Below, piece by piece: positions 43,519 through 53,400 of a stretch of DNA of 64,000 bases. Both the position numbers and the translations under genes were made by a program. Each line of letters opens with the position of its first letter. Within the stretch, counting starts at the first letter, position 1. Source of the stretch: Alphaproteobacteria bacterium. GTDB lineage: Bacteria; Pseudomonadota; Alphaproteobacteria; Caulobacterales; Maricaulaceae. The DNA lies in assembly GCA_024742735.1 (NCBI GenBank), contig JANSXV010000006.1:75213-139212 (forward strand), in the 5' to 3' direction. The notes beneath the pieces were generated by a model. The model was not told the origin of the DNA. It did no database searches and was given only the letters and a program-made list of their open reading frames with translations.

Positions 43519-44496
43519 ATGCGCGATCTGGAGGCGATCCGCGAGGAACTGACCCCCTGGCTCGAGGACAAGGAGGCTGAACGCAAGCAGGCTGTGCGCC
43601 GCTTCCTGATCTCGATTCCGATCGCGCTGGGCCTGGCCGCCACCGCAGGCGTCGTAGGCGCGCTTTTCGCCTGGCCGGCCCCTGTGATCGTCATCCTGGC
43701 CGTCATCATGGCGGGTCTGACCCTGGCGCTGGGCGCCTCAGCCATGAATGCGCTGCGCCGCACGGTGAAGCTCCAGCTCAACACCCGGATGGCTGAGGCG
43801 TTCGGTCTGGCCTATCGCGAAAAGCCGCCCACGCCCTCGCGCTTTGAGGCCTTCAAGGGGCATGGCCTCGTTCCCGGCGGGGACCGGCGCAGCTTCGAGG
43901 ACAATTTCCACGGCGCCTTGCATGGCGCGGAGTTCGAGCTCTACGAGGCCCATGTCGAGGAGCGGCGGCGCACGAAGAATCGCACCTATTACGTCACGGT
44001 TTTCCGCGGCGCCCTGATCCGCATTCGATTCCCGCGCACCGTGGAGGGTGTGACTCTGGTGACCCGGGACAAGGGCATCTTCAATGCGTTCGAGGGGTGG
44101 GGCAAAAAGACCTTCGGCTCTCACGGCAAGAAGCTTGATCGCATCGGGCTGGTGGATCCGACCTTCGAGAAGCAGTTCGAGGTCTATGGCACCGACCAGG
44201 TCATGGCGCGCTATCTGCTCACCCCCAGCTTCATGGAGCGGCTCCTTGAGCTGGAAACCCTTTTGAAGGGCAAGAATGTGCGCTGCGTCTTTGATGAGAG
44301 CCTGGGGGAGGAGGCCGGGCAGGGCGAGCTGCTGATCGCGGCGGAAACGGGCAATTTGTTCGAACCGGCGACCCTGTTCACACCGCTCACTGACCCCAAG
44401 CGGGTCGATGATCTCTACGCCGACATCAAGACCATCGAACGCATCGCTGGAACCCTGCTCGAATCCCCCGTTGAGCGCATGGAGCAGGGCGCCTAG
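43519..44496 (+). CDS. DUF3137 family membrane protein
   Basis: 325 residues with two N-terminal transmembrane helices (about 30-50 and 54-76) and a soluble DUF3137 domain (FHGALHGAEFELYEAHVEER, then GWGKKTFGSHGKKLDRI, DPTFEKQFEVYGTDQVMARY). The family has no firm function. The start at ATG 43519 follows GGAGG at a rather long 11 bases. The gene ends in a four-base overlap with the opposite-strand xthA. Confidence 0.9.
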   Translation: MRDLEAIREELTPWLEDKEAERKQAVRRFLISIPIALGLAATAGVVGALFAWPAPVIVILAVIMAGLTLALGASAMNALRRTVKLQLNTRMAEAFGLAYREKPPTPSRFEAFKGHGLVPGGDRRSFEDNFHGALHGAEFELYEAHVEERRRTKNRTYYVTVFRGALIRIRFPRTVEGVTLVTRDKGIFNAFEGWGKKTFGSHGKKLDRIGLVDPTFEKQFEVYGTDQVMARYLLTPSFMERLLELETLLKGKNVRCVFDESLGEEAGQGELLIAAETGNLFEPATLFTPLTDPKRVDDLYADIKTIERIAGTLLESPVERMEQGA

Positions 44497-45284
44497 AGGG
44501 CGAATGTCCCGATGATGGGCGTGTGATCTGACGCCTTCTCCCTGCCGCGCGGACCCTTGTCGATCTCGACCCCTTCGAGCGCGTCGGCGGCCTGGGGCGA
44601 GAGCAGAAGGTGGTCGATCCGGATGCCGTGGTCTTTCTGCCAGGCGCCGCGTTGATAGTCCCAGAACGTGTACTGGTTGGCCCGCCCATCGGCCTGTTCG
44701 AAGGCGTCGGCGTAGCCCAGCCATTTGATCGCGGCGAAGGCGTCCCGGCTGTCCGACCGGATCAGGGCGTCGCCCTCCCAGGCGGCGGGATCATGCACGT
44801 CGCAATCGCGCGGAATGATGTTGTAGTCGCCGGCCAGGATCACCGGTTCCTCGTAGGTCAGAAGCTCAGCGGCGCGCTCGCGCAGGCGTTTCATCCAGCC
44901 GAGCTTGTAGTCGAACTTGTCGCCCGGCGCCGGGTTGCCGTTGGGAAGGTAGATCGACGCCACGCGCACCGCGCCGGTGTCCGTGCTTATGACCGCTTCG
45001 ACATAACGAGCCTGCTCGTCGCTCTCGTCGCCGGGCAGGGCGGTGAGGGCGACTTCGTCGATAGAACGCATGGATAGAAGGGCGACGCCGTTATAGCTCT
45101 TCTGGCCGACCGTCTCGACATTATAGCCGAGCTCTTCGATCTCCAGGCGCGGAAATCCGTCATCCTGGCATTTGATCTCCTGAAGGCAGACCACGTCTGG
45201 TCTTTTCTCCTTGAGCCAGGCGATGACGTTGGGCAGGCGGGCCTTGATCGAGTTGACGTTCCAGGAAGCCACGGACAAGCTCAT
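44493..45284 (-). CDS. xthA: Exodeoxyribonuclease III
   Basis: 263 residues. SVASWNVNSIKARLPNVIAW, VCLQEIKCQDDGFP (catalytic Glu), VILAGDYNIIPRDCDVH (Asp/Asn) and the C-terminal ASDHTPIIGTF (Asp-His) are the AP endonuclease family-1 motifs. It removes 3' blocks and cleaves abasic sites in base-excision repair. Monocistronic. Confidence 0.97.
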   Translation of the reverse strand: MSLSVASWNVNSIKARLPNVIAWLKEKRPDVVCLQEIKCQDDGFPRLEIEELGYNVETVGQKSYNGVALLSMRSIDEVALTALPGDESDEQARYVEAVISTDTGAVRVASIYLPNGNPAPGDKFDYKLGWMKRLRERAAELLTYEEPVILAGDYNIIPRDCDVHDPAAWEGDALIRSDSRDAFAAIKWLGYADAFEQADGRANQYTFWDYQRGAWQKDHGIRIDHLLLSPQAADALEGVEIDKGPRGREKASDHTPIIGTFAL

Positions 45285-45317
45285 GGGAGAACCTCAAAGG
45301 GGGCGGGGGTGCGAGAC

Positions 45318-45692
45318 ATGGCCGAAGAGACCGAGCCTAAACGATACACGGTTTTGACCGTGATTCTGATGCTGCTTGCGACGGTGGTCGCTCTGGGGGT
45401 CGGTTTTCTGGGCTTCGGCCTGTGGATGACCAACATGATGAGCTTCGCCGGCACGCTCGACGCGGAACCGGAAAACCGTCTGGCGCTGGCGATCTTCCTG
45501 TTTCTGTCCGCCGGCCCGTTCGCGGCTGGCGCCGGGATCATCCTGGGCTGGCTCAGCTTCATCTTCTTCCGCGCGCCCAGAACCGGGGTGAAGCTGGTCT
45601 TCTTCATCCCGGTGATCTGGGGCGTGGCGTTGCTGGCCTATCTGGCGATCGTGACGACCGCGTGCGGGGACAGCTTCACCTGCGGATTGTAG
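45318..45692 (+). CDS. Small membrane hypothetical protein
   Basis: 124 residues with three transmembrane helices (about 12-34, 50-80, 90-113) and a C-terminal tail with two cysteines (TTACGDSFTCGL) that probably form a disulfide outside. I prefer ATG 45318 (MAEETEPKRY) over GTG 45309. No family recognised. Transcribed divergently from xthA. Confidence 0.75.
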   Translation: MAEETEPKRYTVLTVILMLLATVVALGVGFLGFGLWMTNMMSFAGTLDAEPENRLALAIFLFLSAGPFAAGAGIILGWLSFIFFRAPRTGVKLVFFIPVIWGVALLAYLAIVTTACGDSFTCGL

Positions 45693-45699
45693 GTCCGGC

Positions 45700-46701
45700 T
45701 TAGAGTTTCACCAGCATCTTGCCGATATTCTGGCCGGTGAAGAGACCCATGAAGGCCTCCGGCGTCTTGTCGATGCCTTCGAACACGGTGTCGCGGGTCT
45801 TCACCTTGCCGGCCATCATCCAGCTCGACAGGTCGGAGACGAAGCTCTCGTAGATGTCGAAATGGTCCGGCGCGATGAAGCCGCGAATGGTCAGCTTCTT
45901 GGCGACGATCTGGGTCAGGTTCGTCGGGCCGGGCAGGGGCGTATCGTCGTTGTACCGCGCGATCATCCCGCACGCTGCGATGCGGCCGAACGGCTTGATG
46001 ACATCCAGGGCGGCCTGCAGGTGATCGCCGCCGACGTTCTCAAAGTAGGTGTCGACGCCGCCGAAGGGCTTGGCCGCTTCACGCACGGCGCCGGCCAGAT
46101 CGTCGACCGCCTTGTAATCCACCACTGCATCCGCGCCGATCTCGCTGCAGAAGGCGGTTTTCTCCGCGCCGCCGGCCGTGGCGATCACATGCGCGCCCAT
46201 GGCCTTGGCGAACTGCACGCCGGCGGATCCGACCGCGCCGGCGGCCGCGCTCATCCACAGCGTCTCGCCCTCCTTCAGCTCGATCATGCGCTTGATGCCG
46301 ATATAGGCGGTCATGCCCGTGAGCCCGGCGACGCCCAGATAGGCTTCCAGCGGCAACAGATTCGCATCCAGCTTGGTGATGCCGGCGGCGGACCCCGTCC
46401 AGCCTTCGCGCCAGCCATTCATGCTCATCACCCAGTCGCCCTCAGCGAAGCCGTCGGCGTTGGACTTGATCACCTGGCCGACCGCGCCGCCCTCCATGGG
46501 CGCGCCGATGCGGAACGGGTCGACATAGGTCTTGATGCCGATCATCCGCCCGCGCATGTAAGGGTCCACAGACAGCCAGGCGTTCTTCACCTGGATCTCG
46601 CCTTCGCCCGGGTCGGGCAGGTCGACCTCGGTCATCTCGAAATAGTCCGGCTTGACGGGCCCGGTGAAGTGCTGGGTCAGATGGATTTCGCGGCTTTTCA
46701 T
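45700..46701 (-). CDS. Zinc-independent NADP-dependent MDR oxidoreductase (CurA/PTGR-like)
   Basis: 333 residues. KPDYFEMTEVDLPDPGEGEI, NAWLSVDPYMRGRM and the NADP loop MSAAAGAVGSAGVQFAKAMG belong to the prostaglandin reductase/CurA branch of medium-chain reductases; no zinc ligands. It reduces the double bond of enones or enals. Divergent from the Gfo/Idh gene. Confidence 0.94.
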   Translation of the reverse strand: MKSREIHLTQHFTGPVKPDYFEMTEVDLPDPGEGEIQVKNAWLSVDPYMRGRMIGIKTYVDPFRIGAPMEGGAVGQVIKSNADGFAEGDWVMSMNGWREGWTGSAAGITKLDANLLPLEAYLGVAGLTGMTAYIGIKRMIELKEGETLWMSAAAGAVGSAGVQFAKAMGAHVIATAGGAEKTAFCSEIGADAVVDYKAVDDLAGAVREAAKPFGGVDTYFENVGGDHLQAALDVIKPFGRIAACGMIARYNDDTPLPGPTNLTQIVAKKLTIRGFIAPDHFDIYESFVSDLSSWMMAGKVKTRDTVFEGIDKTPEAFMGLFTGQNIGKMLVKL

Positions 46702-46838
46702 GGATTAGCTCCGTTCTGGAAATTCGGGCGCGATCATGACGGGCTCTTCTGTCAGCGCAAGAGTTGGAAACCAATTGTGAGGCGACCGGCCTCTCGGGCT
46801 GCATTGCGCCGCAGCACCGCGCGTGCTTGAAGCGCGAC

Positions 46839-47780
46839 ATGAACGAGATCCGCTCCTCCTTGCGCGCCGGCGTCGTCGGTGCAGGCGTCTTCGGCGGCTA
46901 TCACGCCTCGAAATACGCCGCCTTCGCCGACGCCGATTTCCTCGGCGTCTTCGATCCTGTGCATGATCATGCCGAGGCGCTGTGCGCCAAGCACGGCGGC
47001 GAGCCGTTCGAGAGCCTCGCCGCCTTGATCGAGGCCTGCGATGTCATCACCGTTGCGAGCCCGGCTGTGTTCCACCATGACGCCGCGCGCCGCGCCCTGA
47101 TCGCAGGCAAGGGCGTGCTGGTGGAGAAGCCGCTGGCCGCGACCGCCGCCGAGGCGCGTGAGCTGGTGCAGCTGGCTGGACTGAACGATGCGGTGCTGCG
47201 CGTGGGCCACCAGGAACGCTTCGTGTTTGAAGCCATGGGGCTGTTCGGAGACCTGCCGCGCATCGCCGGGCTGGAGGCGCGGCGCATGGGCCCTCCCGGT
47301 GCGCGCAATCTGGATGTCTCGGTCACGCTGGATCTGATGATCCACGATATCGACCTGGCGCTGGCGCTCGCAGGGGGGCGGCCCACGCAGATCGAGGCCG
47401 AGCTGGTCGCCGAGCGCGCCGGCCTTGCCGATCATGTGCGGTGCGCCTTGCACTTTGACGGGGGCGTCGTGGCGCGACTTGAGTCCAGCCGGGTCGCGGA
47501 CGGACGAGACCGCGTCATGACGGTGGACTATCAGGACGGGGCTTCGGTGGCGGTCGACTTCATCGCCAAGCGGTTTGAAAATCCGCAGAATCTGCCGCTT
47601 GATCCTGACTTCGCCGACAAGCCCTCGGCGAAAGACAGCCTGGGCGCCAATGTCGCTGCGTTCCTGGCGGCCGTGCGCGGCGAAGCCCATGGCCCTGCCG
47701 CCGACGGTCCGGCCGGCCTGGCGGCTCTGGAGACTGCGTTGGCCATTGATGAGGCCTGCGGCGCACGCTCGCGCCTGTAA
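46839..47780 (+). CDS. Gfo/Idh/MocA family oxidoreductase
   Basis: 313 residues. AGVVGAGVFGGYHASKYAAF is the N-terminal dinucleotide-binding loop, GKGVLVEKPLAATAAEA includes the EKP motif, VGHQERF follows, and DLMIHDIDLALALAGG carries the catalytic DxxxH. A sugar or cyclitol dehydrogenase; substrate unknown. No carbohydrate genes are adjacent. Confidence 0.92.
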   Translation: MNEIRSSLRAGVVGAGVFGGYHASKYAAFADADFLGVFDPVHDHAEALCAKHGGEPFESLAALIEACDVITVASPAVFHHDAARRALIAGKGVLVEKPLAATAAEARELVQLAGLNDAVLRVGHQERFVFEAMGLFGDLPRIAGLEARRMGPPGARNLDVSVTLDLMIHDIDLALALAGGRPTQIEAELVAERAGLADHVRCALHFDGGVVARLESSRVADGRDRVMTVDYQDGASVAVDFIAKRFENPQNLPLDPDFADKPSAKDSLGANVAAFLAAVRGEAHGPAADGPAGLAALETALAIDEACGARSRL

Positions 47781-47781
47781 C

Positions 47782-48405
47782 CTATCCCCAGCGGCTGACC
47801 TGCGGCGCCTTGCGCGGGCGCTCGTCGGCGTCAGCTGTTGCGGAGCCGACATAGATGAAGCCGGCCACCCGTTCGCCGGGCGCCAGGCCGAGCGCGGTCT
47901 TCACCACGCGGTCATAGGCGTACCATTCCGTCAGCCACTGGGCCGCAAAGCCCAGCGCGCTCGCCCCGATCAGCAGGTTCTGGCAGACCGCGCCGGCCGA
48001 GAGCACCTGCTCCCATTCGGGAATCTTGTGGTTCTCGGTGACGTCTGAGATCACCGCGATGACCACCGGCGCGCGCAGAAATCGATTGCGCTCCAGGGCG
48101 TAGCGCTCATCAGGGCCGTCCGGCTCAAGTTCGCGCAATCGCGTCTCCAGCACCTCCCCGAAGCGTGCGCGCGCCTCGCCCTCGAACACGATGAAGCGCC
48201 AGGGGAAGAGCTTGCCGTGATCGGGTGTGCGCGCTGCGATCTTCAGCAACGTCTCAAGCTGGCCAGCATCAGGACCTGGGCCGGTCATGTTCTTGGCGAC
48301 CGTTGAGCGGCGGCGGGCCAGCAGCGTCAGGGTGTCAGAGCTTGGATTCGCCGGCGCCAGCGCCTCGCCAGGTTCGGGGAAGGCGGGCGGGGTGAAGTCG
48401 GACAT
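47782..48405 (-). CDS. Nitroreductase family protein (YdjA-like)
   Basis: 207 residues. LLARRRSTVAKNMTGPGPDA (basic FMN-phosphate contact RRS), RTPDHGKLFPWRFIVFEG and SAGAVCQNLLIGASALGFAA with QWLTEW are the short single-domain YdjA-type nitroreductase pattern. Flavin-dependent reductase of nitro or enone compounds. It is divergent from the TetR gene. Confidence 0.93.
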   Translation of the reverse strand: MSDFTPPAFPEPGEALAPANPSSDTLTLLARRRSTVAKNMTGPGPDAGQLETLLKIAARTPDHGKLFPWRFIVFEGEARARFGEVLETRLRELEPDGPDERYALERNRFLRAPVVIAVISDVTENHKIPEWEQVLSAGAVCQNLLIGASALGFAAQWLTEWYAYDRVVKTALGLAPGERVAGFIYVGSATADADERPRKAPQVSRWG

Positions 48406-48544
48406 GGGCGGCTCCGGGGCTGGAATTGGCCTTTGGATGCAAGGTCTTTTGACGGACCGGCTGCAGCGCGCGTATATCTGTACTCTCAATCGTAACGGTG
48501 CAATGCGCCTCGTGGCCGCGCCTGCAGGAGCCGGACTGTTCCAT

Positions 48545-49222
48545 ATGGATGCTGACATCGCCCTTGAAGACGATCTGACGCCGGCCGAGCGCCGCCGCCG
48601 CAAGGTGCGCGATGCGATTATCGAGGCGGCTGAGGACATCTTCTCCGAGGACGGCGAAGCGGGCCTGTCCATGCGGCGCATCGCGGAACGGATCGATTAC
48701 TCTCCGGCCGCGCTCTACAAGTATTTCGACTCCAAGGAGGCCCTGTTCCGCGAGATCCGCGAGCAGTTCTTCGAACGCCTGTTGAAGCGCATGCAGGTCG
48801 CCTGCGCGGCGATCGATCAGGGGCCGAAGCTCTGCACGCGCTGCATGCGCGCCTATGTGGAGACCGGACTGGAGCAGCCGTCCCACTACAAGCTCGCCTT
48901 CGCCGGGATCTGTCCGGAGGAAGAGGTGGAAGAGGGCACGTTCGCCTTCGCCGCGGCCGAGCACCTCCATGCCATGATCGCGGAATCCATGGCGGCGGGC
49001 TGGTTCCGCCAGGTGGATCTCGCCAAGGCCGCGAACTCGGTCTGGTCCGCCTCCCACGGTCTGACCATGCTGGCGGTCACCCTGCCGGAGTTTCCCAAGG
49101 AAATGCCGGGCCGAGGCGATATCTCACTGGATGAGATGATCGATTTCCACTCCGAGCTTGTCATGCGGGGCCTTGGCTCGGACAAGCTGATCGACCGCAT
49201 GAACGCCGGCGACCGCTTCTAG
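48545..49222 (+). CDS. TetR-family regulator of the efflux regulon
   Basis: 225 residues. RKVRDAIIEAAEDIFSEDGE then LSMRRIAERIDYSPAALYKY and FDSKEALFREI form the TetR HTH. The ligand domain has several cysteines (CAAID, CTRC, CPEE). I start at ATG 48545 (MDADIALE), though its SD is distant; an alternative is 48503. The stop lies 19 bases before a palindrome identical in type to that at tolC. Likely a repressor of the RND operon and tolC. Confidence 0.9.
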   Translation: MDADIALEDDLTPAERRRRKVRDAIIEAAEDIFSEDGEAGLSMRRIAERIDYSPAALYKYFDSKEALFREIREQFFERLLKRMQVACAAIDQGPKLCTRCMRAYVETGLEQPSHYKLAFAGICPEEEVEEGTFAFAAAEHLHAMIAESMAAGWFRQVDLAKAANSVWSASHGLTMLAVTLPEFPKEMPGRGDISLDEMIDFHSELVMRGLGSDKLIDRMNAGDRF

Positions 49223-49241
49223 AGTTCATTACAATTTGGCG

Positions 49242-49262
49242 AAAGTGAACAGCGTTCACTTT
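49242..49262. promoter_or_regulatory. TetR-type operator in the RND adaptor promoter
   Basis: AAAGTGAACAGCGTTCACTTT: nine-base arms around AGC. TTTCCA (49260) and TATATC (49283) are spaced by 17 bases and could be -35 and -10, so the operator overlaps the promoter. Same motif as 41324. Confidence 0.85.
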
Positions 49263-49318
49263 CCAAACATTGTTTATCGGCCTATATCAGGCGCTGCATC
49301 ATCGCTGGAGCAAGCGCC

Positions 49319-50449
49319 ATGGCGTCCGCAGGCCGTCCGATTTTCAACCGATTCACCCTCGGAGCCGTCACCCTGACCGTCCTGCTTGCGGCCGTCGTGA
49401 TGGCCGTCAGCGCCTTGCGTGCCGCTGAGGCCGGGCCTGCGGCGCCCGATCAGGTCGACCCGTTGCCAGTCGCTGTCCAAACGGTCCGGTTTGAAGACGG
49501 AACCGGGATCGAAACCCGGTTCCCCGCCCTTGTCTCGGCCCGCCGGGAAAGCGCGCTGGGCTTCGAAGCGGGCGGGCGGATCGCCGACATCGCCTTTGAC
49601 GTGGGCGACCGGGTTGAGGCCGGCGCCGTGCTGGCGTCGCTCGATACTCGCACGCTCGAGGCCCAGCTCGCCTCCGCCCGGTCCCAGATCGCGGCGGCCG
49701 ATGCGCGCGCCGAGCTCGCCAGCGTGACGCTCAACCGCCAGCGCCAGCTCGTCGAGCAAGGTCATGTCTCGCCGCAGCGCCTCGATGAAGCCGGCGCCGA
49801 AGCGCGCTCAGCCCAGGCCCAGGCCGAAGCCGCCCGCGCCGAGGCCCAGTCGCTCCAGGTCCGCATCGATCTGTCGAGGATCGAAGCGCCGTTCGCCGGC
49901 GTGGTGACCCGCCGTTTCTCTGACGAAGGGGCGATCGCCAGTCCGGGCGCGCCGGTTCTTCAGCTTGTGGAAGACGGCGCTCTGGAACTGCGCGCCGGCC
50001 TGCCCCAGCGGGATGCGCGCGCGCTGGAGCCGGGCGAGGCCTACATCGCCGAAATCGACGGGCTCGAGGTCGAAGTGACGTTCCGGGCTGGAACCGGCGT
50101 CATCGATTCGCGCCGCCGTTCGGTGACTGCAGTGTTTGATGTCGATTCTGCCCCAGGTGCGCGCAGCGGCGAGGTGGCCCGCCTGGTCCTGCCGACCCGG
50201 CTTGAGGATCGCGGATTCTGGGCGCCGATCACCGCGCTGTCTGAAGGCCGGCGCGGGCTCTGGTCGGTGTATGCGCTTGTGCGCGAGAACGGTTACTTCA
50301 TCCTGGAGCCGCGTGCGGTTGAGATCATTCATACCGAGGGCCAGAGGGTTTTCCTGTCCGGCGCGGTCGAGGATGGCGCCCAGATACTTTCAACGGGCGT
50401 GACCCGCGTCGCTCCGGGCCAGATCGTGCGCCCGGCTGGCGAAGGTTGA
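49319..50449 (+). CDS. RND efflux periplasmic adaptor (HlyD/MFP family)
   Basis: 376 residues. N-terminal anchor or signal (about 12-32), lipoyl half-motifs (SALGFEAGGRIADIAFDVGD and IEAPFAGVVTRRFSDEGAIA) around a coiled-coil hairpin of about 70 residues rich in Ala, Gln and Glu, then a beta-barrel domain. No lipobox cysteine, so it is anchored by its helix. Its stop is followed five bases later by the pump gene. It joins the pump to TolC. Confidence 0.95.
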   Translation: MASAGRPIFNRFTLGAVTLTVLLAAVVMAVSALRAAEAGPAAPDQVDPLPVAVQTVRFEDGTGIETRFPALVSARRESALGFEAGGRIADIAFDVGDRVEAGAVLASLDTRTLEAQLASARSQIAAADARAELASVTLNRQRQLVEQGHVSPQRLDEAGAEARSAQAQAEAARAEAQSLQVRIDLSRIEAPFAGVVTRRFSDEGAIASPGAPVLQLVEDGALELRAGLPQRDARALEPGEAYIAEIDGLEVEVTFRAGTGVIDSRRRSVTAVFDVDSAPGARSGEVARLVLPTRLEDRGFWAPITALSEGRRGLWSVYALVRENGYFILEPRAVEIIHTEGQRVFLSGAVEDGAQILSTGVTRVAPGQIVRPAGEG

Positions 50450-50453
50450 GGCC

Positions 50454-53400
50454 ATGGGCTGGTCGACGCTCTTCTACCGCTTCCCGCGCCTGACGGTGCT
50501 GGCGCTGTTCCTGATGGTGGTCAGCGGACTGGCGGCCCTTGCCGTGCTGGGGCGCCAGGAGGACCCGTCCCTGGTGCAGCGCTACGGCTTCGTCACCGCC
50601 CAGTTTCCCGGCGCCGATGCGGCCCGCGTTGAAGCGCTCGTCATCGAGCCGCTCGAACGCGAGTTGCTTGAGCTTGTGGAGATCGACGAGATCAACTCCG
50701 AGGCCCGCGCCAATGTCGGCATCGTCGACATCAATATCCGTGAGGACCTGAGCGAGGATCAGGTCGAACAGGCGTGGACCCTGATCCGCAGCCAGGTCGC
50801 CCAGGCCGAAGCCTCCATGCCTGACGGCGTGCTGCCCGCCGAGGTGCGCCAGGCCTATCTGGGTGCGTCCACGCTCATTGTCTCCCTGAAATGGCCGGAT
50901 GGGGCGGAAGCCAGCTTCGGCGCCCTCGGGCGTCTGGCACGCGACCTCGAAGACCGGCTGCGCAATGTGTCCGGCACTGAGGAGACCGACATCTACGGCG
51001 CGCCGGAGGAAGAGGTGCGGGTCATCCTCGACCCCGAGAGCGCCGCTGCTTTGGGCCTGACGGCGGCTGATGTCGCGGCGATCCTGGCGCGCTCGGACGC
51101 CAAGATTCCCGCCGGCCGCCTGGCAGGCGACCAGATCGACCTGACGGTCGAAGTCGCCGGCGCGTTTGAGTCCCTGGATCGCATTCGGGATGTGCCGATC
51201 GCCGAGACCGGAGATGGCTTTCTGCGCCTCGGCGACATTGCGACTGTCGAGCGGGCCGCCGCTGACCCGCCGCGCTCCCTGACGATCCGGAACGGGGAGC
51301 GCACGATCCTTGTGGCGGCCTTCCTGGAGCCGGGCCTGCAGGTTGATCAATGGGATGAGCGCGCCCAGGCGGCGGTGCGCGAGTTCATCACCGCCAATCC
51401 CGGGGTGGATACCGAAATCGTGTTCGACCAGGCCAGCTACGTGGTCGACCGCCTTGCGGGCCTCGCCGTCAATCTGGGCTTTTCGGCTCTGATCGTCTTT
51501 GCGGTTCTCTTCCTGATGATGGGGTGGCGTTCAGCCCTCATTGTCGGGTCAGCCCTGCCGCTCACCGTGCTTCTGGTGATGGTGCTCATCAATCTTTACG
51601 GCGAGCCGCTGCACCAGATGTCGGTGACGGGCCTGGTGGTGTCGCTGGGCCTATTGATCGATAACGCCATCGTGGTCGTGGACGACTACAGGCTTCTGCG
51701 CGCGCGGGGCATGGAGCGGCTGCCGGCGCTGGAGAAGGTCTCGAAGACGCTGTTCGGCCCGCTTCTGGCCTCCACCCTCACCACCATCCTCGCCTTCGGT
51801 CCGATCGCGCTGCTGCCCGGATCGGCCGGCGAGTTCGTGTCCATGATCGGGATTTCCGTGATCTTCGCCGTGGGCTCGTCCTTCGTGCTCGCCTTCACAG
51901 TCGTTCTGGCCCTGGCGGCCTGGTTCGACGACGGCCGGGCAGGTGAGCCGAACGCGCCGCTCTGGCGTGACGGGCTTCGCTCGAAGCCGCTCGCGGCGGC
52001 TTACCGCACGCTGCTGGACGCGGTGATCGCCCAGCCTTTGCTGGGGCTGGGTCTGGGCGTCCTGTTCCCCATCGCCGGCTTCGTTGCGGCGACGACGCTG
52101 CCTTCGCAATTCTTCCCGCCGACCGAGCGGGACATGTTCCAGGTCTCCATGGTGCTGCCGCCCTCGACCTCGATCGAGCAGACCCGCGCGGAGGTGGAGC
52201 GCGCGACCGCCTTCATCGCGGACTATGACGGGGTTCAGGACATCGTTTTCACCCTCGGGGAGAACAGTCCACGCGTGTATTACAACATGTCGGCCGGCAC
52301 GAGCGGGCGGCCGAACTTTGCAGCGGGCTTTGTGCGAACCGACTCCGCTGAAGTGACCAGCGCCATCATCGGGGCGGTTCAAAGAGACATGCGCGAGGCC
52401 TTCCCGCAGGCCCAGGTTCTGGCCCTGCCATTCGAGCAGGGGCCGCCGCGCCCGGCGCCCATCGAGCTGAAGGTGATCGGCCCGGATCTGCGCGTCCTCA
52501 ATCAGATCGGCGACGACATCCGCCGCGTGCTCTATCAGGTTCCGGGCGTGACCTACACCGAGGCCCGCCTGCAGATGGGCGAGCCGGTGGCGCGTCTGGA
52601 CGCCGATGAAGCGGCCGCGAGCCAGGCGGGCCTGCGCATGACAGACCTGTCCGCTCGCCTGCGCGCGGATGTCGACGGGGTCGTCGGCGGTTCGGTGCTG
52701 GAGGGCGTCGAGGAATTGCCGGTGCGCGTCATGGCGCCTGTCGAGCGGCGCAGCGCGCTGGATCTGCTGGCCTCCACGCCCTTGCCCAGCGGACCGGAGG
52801 GTGACGCTGTACCGGTGGCCATTGGAACGCTGGGCCCGGTCAACCTCTATCCGGAAACCTCGCTGATCACGCGCATCGATGGGGAGCGCTCCAACACGAT
52901 TTTCGCTTTCCTGGATCCGTTCGTTCTGCCCGCACCGGCGCTGGAGCGCTTTCAGGCGCTGTATGAAGAGCAAGGCGCGCCGCTGCCGCCCGGATACCGG
53001 ATCAGCGTGGGCGGCGATGCGGAAAACCAGGGCGACGCCATGGGCGATCTGATGAGCACGGCCCTGCCGCTGTTCACCTTGATGATTGCGGCGGTGGTGC
53101 TGGCGTTCAACTCGTTCCGCTATGCCGGCGTGGTCTTCTTGGTCGGGTTTCTGAGTGCAGGCTTGGCCATGTTCGGCGTGTGGATGTTCGGCACGCCGCT
53201 GGGGTTCAACGCCATCATCGGCTCACTCGGCCTGGTCGGTCTCTCCATCAACGGTACGATCGTTGTGCTGACGGCCTTGCGGGCGAATGAGAAGGCCCTC
53301 GCCGGCGATCCGGACGAAACACGCGAAACCGTCATGGACGCGACACGGCACATCCTGGCCACCACGCTGACGACCATGGGGGGCTTCGCGCCCTTGCTGA

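Noticed and set aside
51651-52973. Leftward ORF (440 codons) inside the RND pump gene
   Set aside because: Antisense shadow of a well-conserved RND permease; no ribosome-binding site or recognisable domain.
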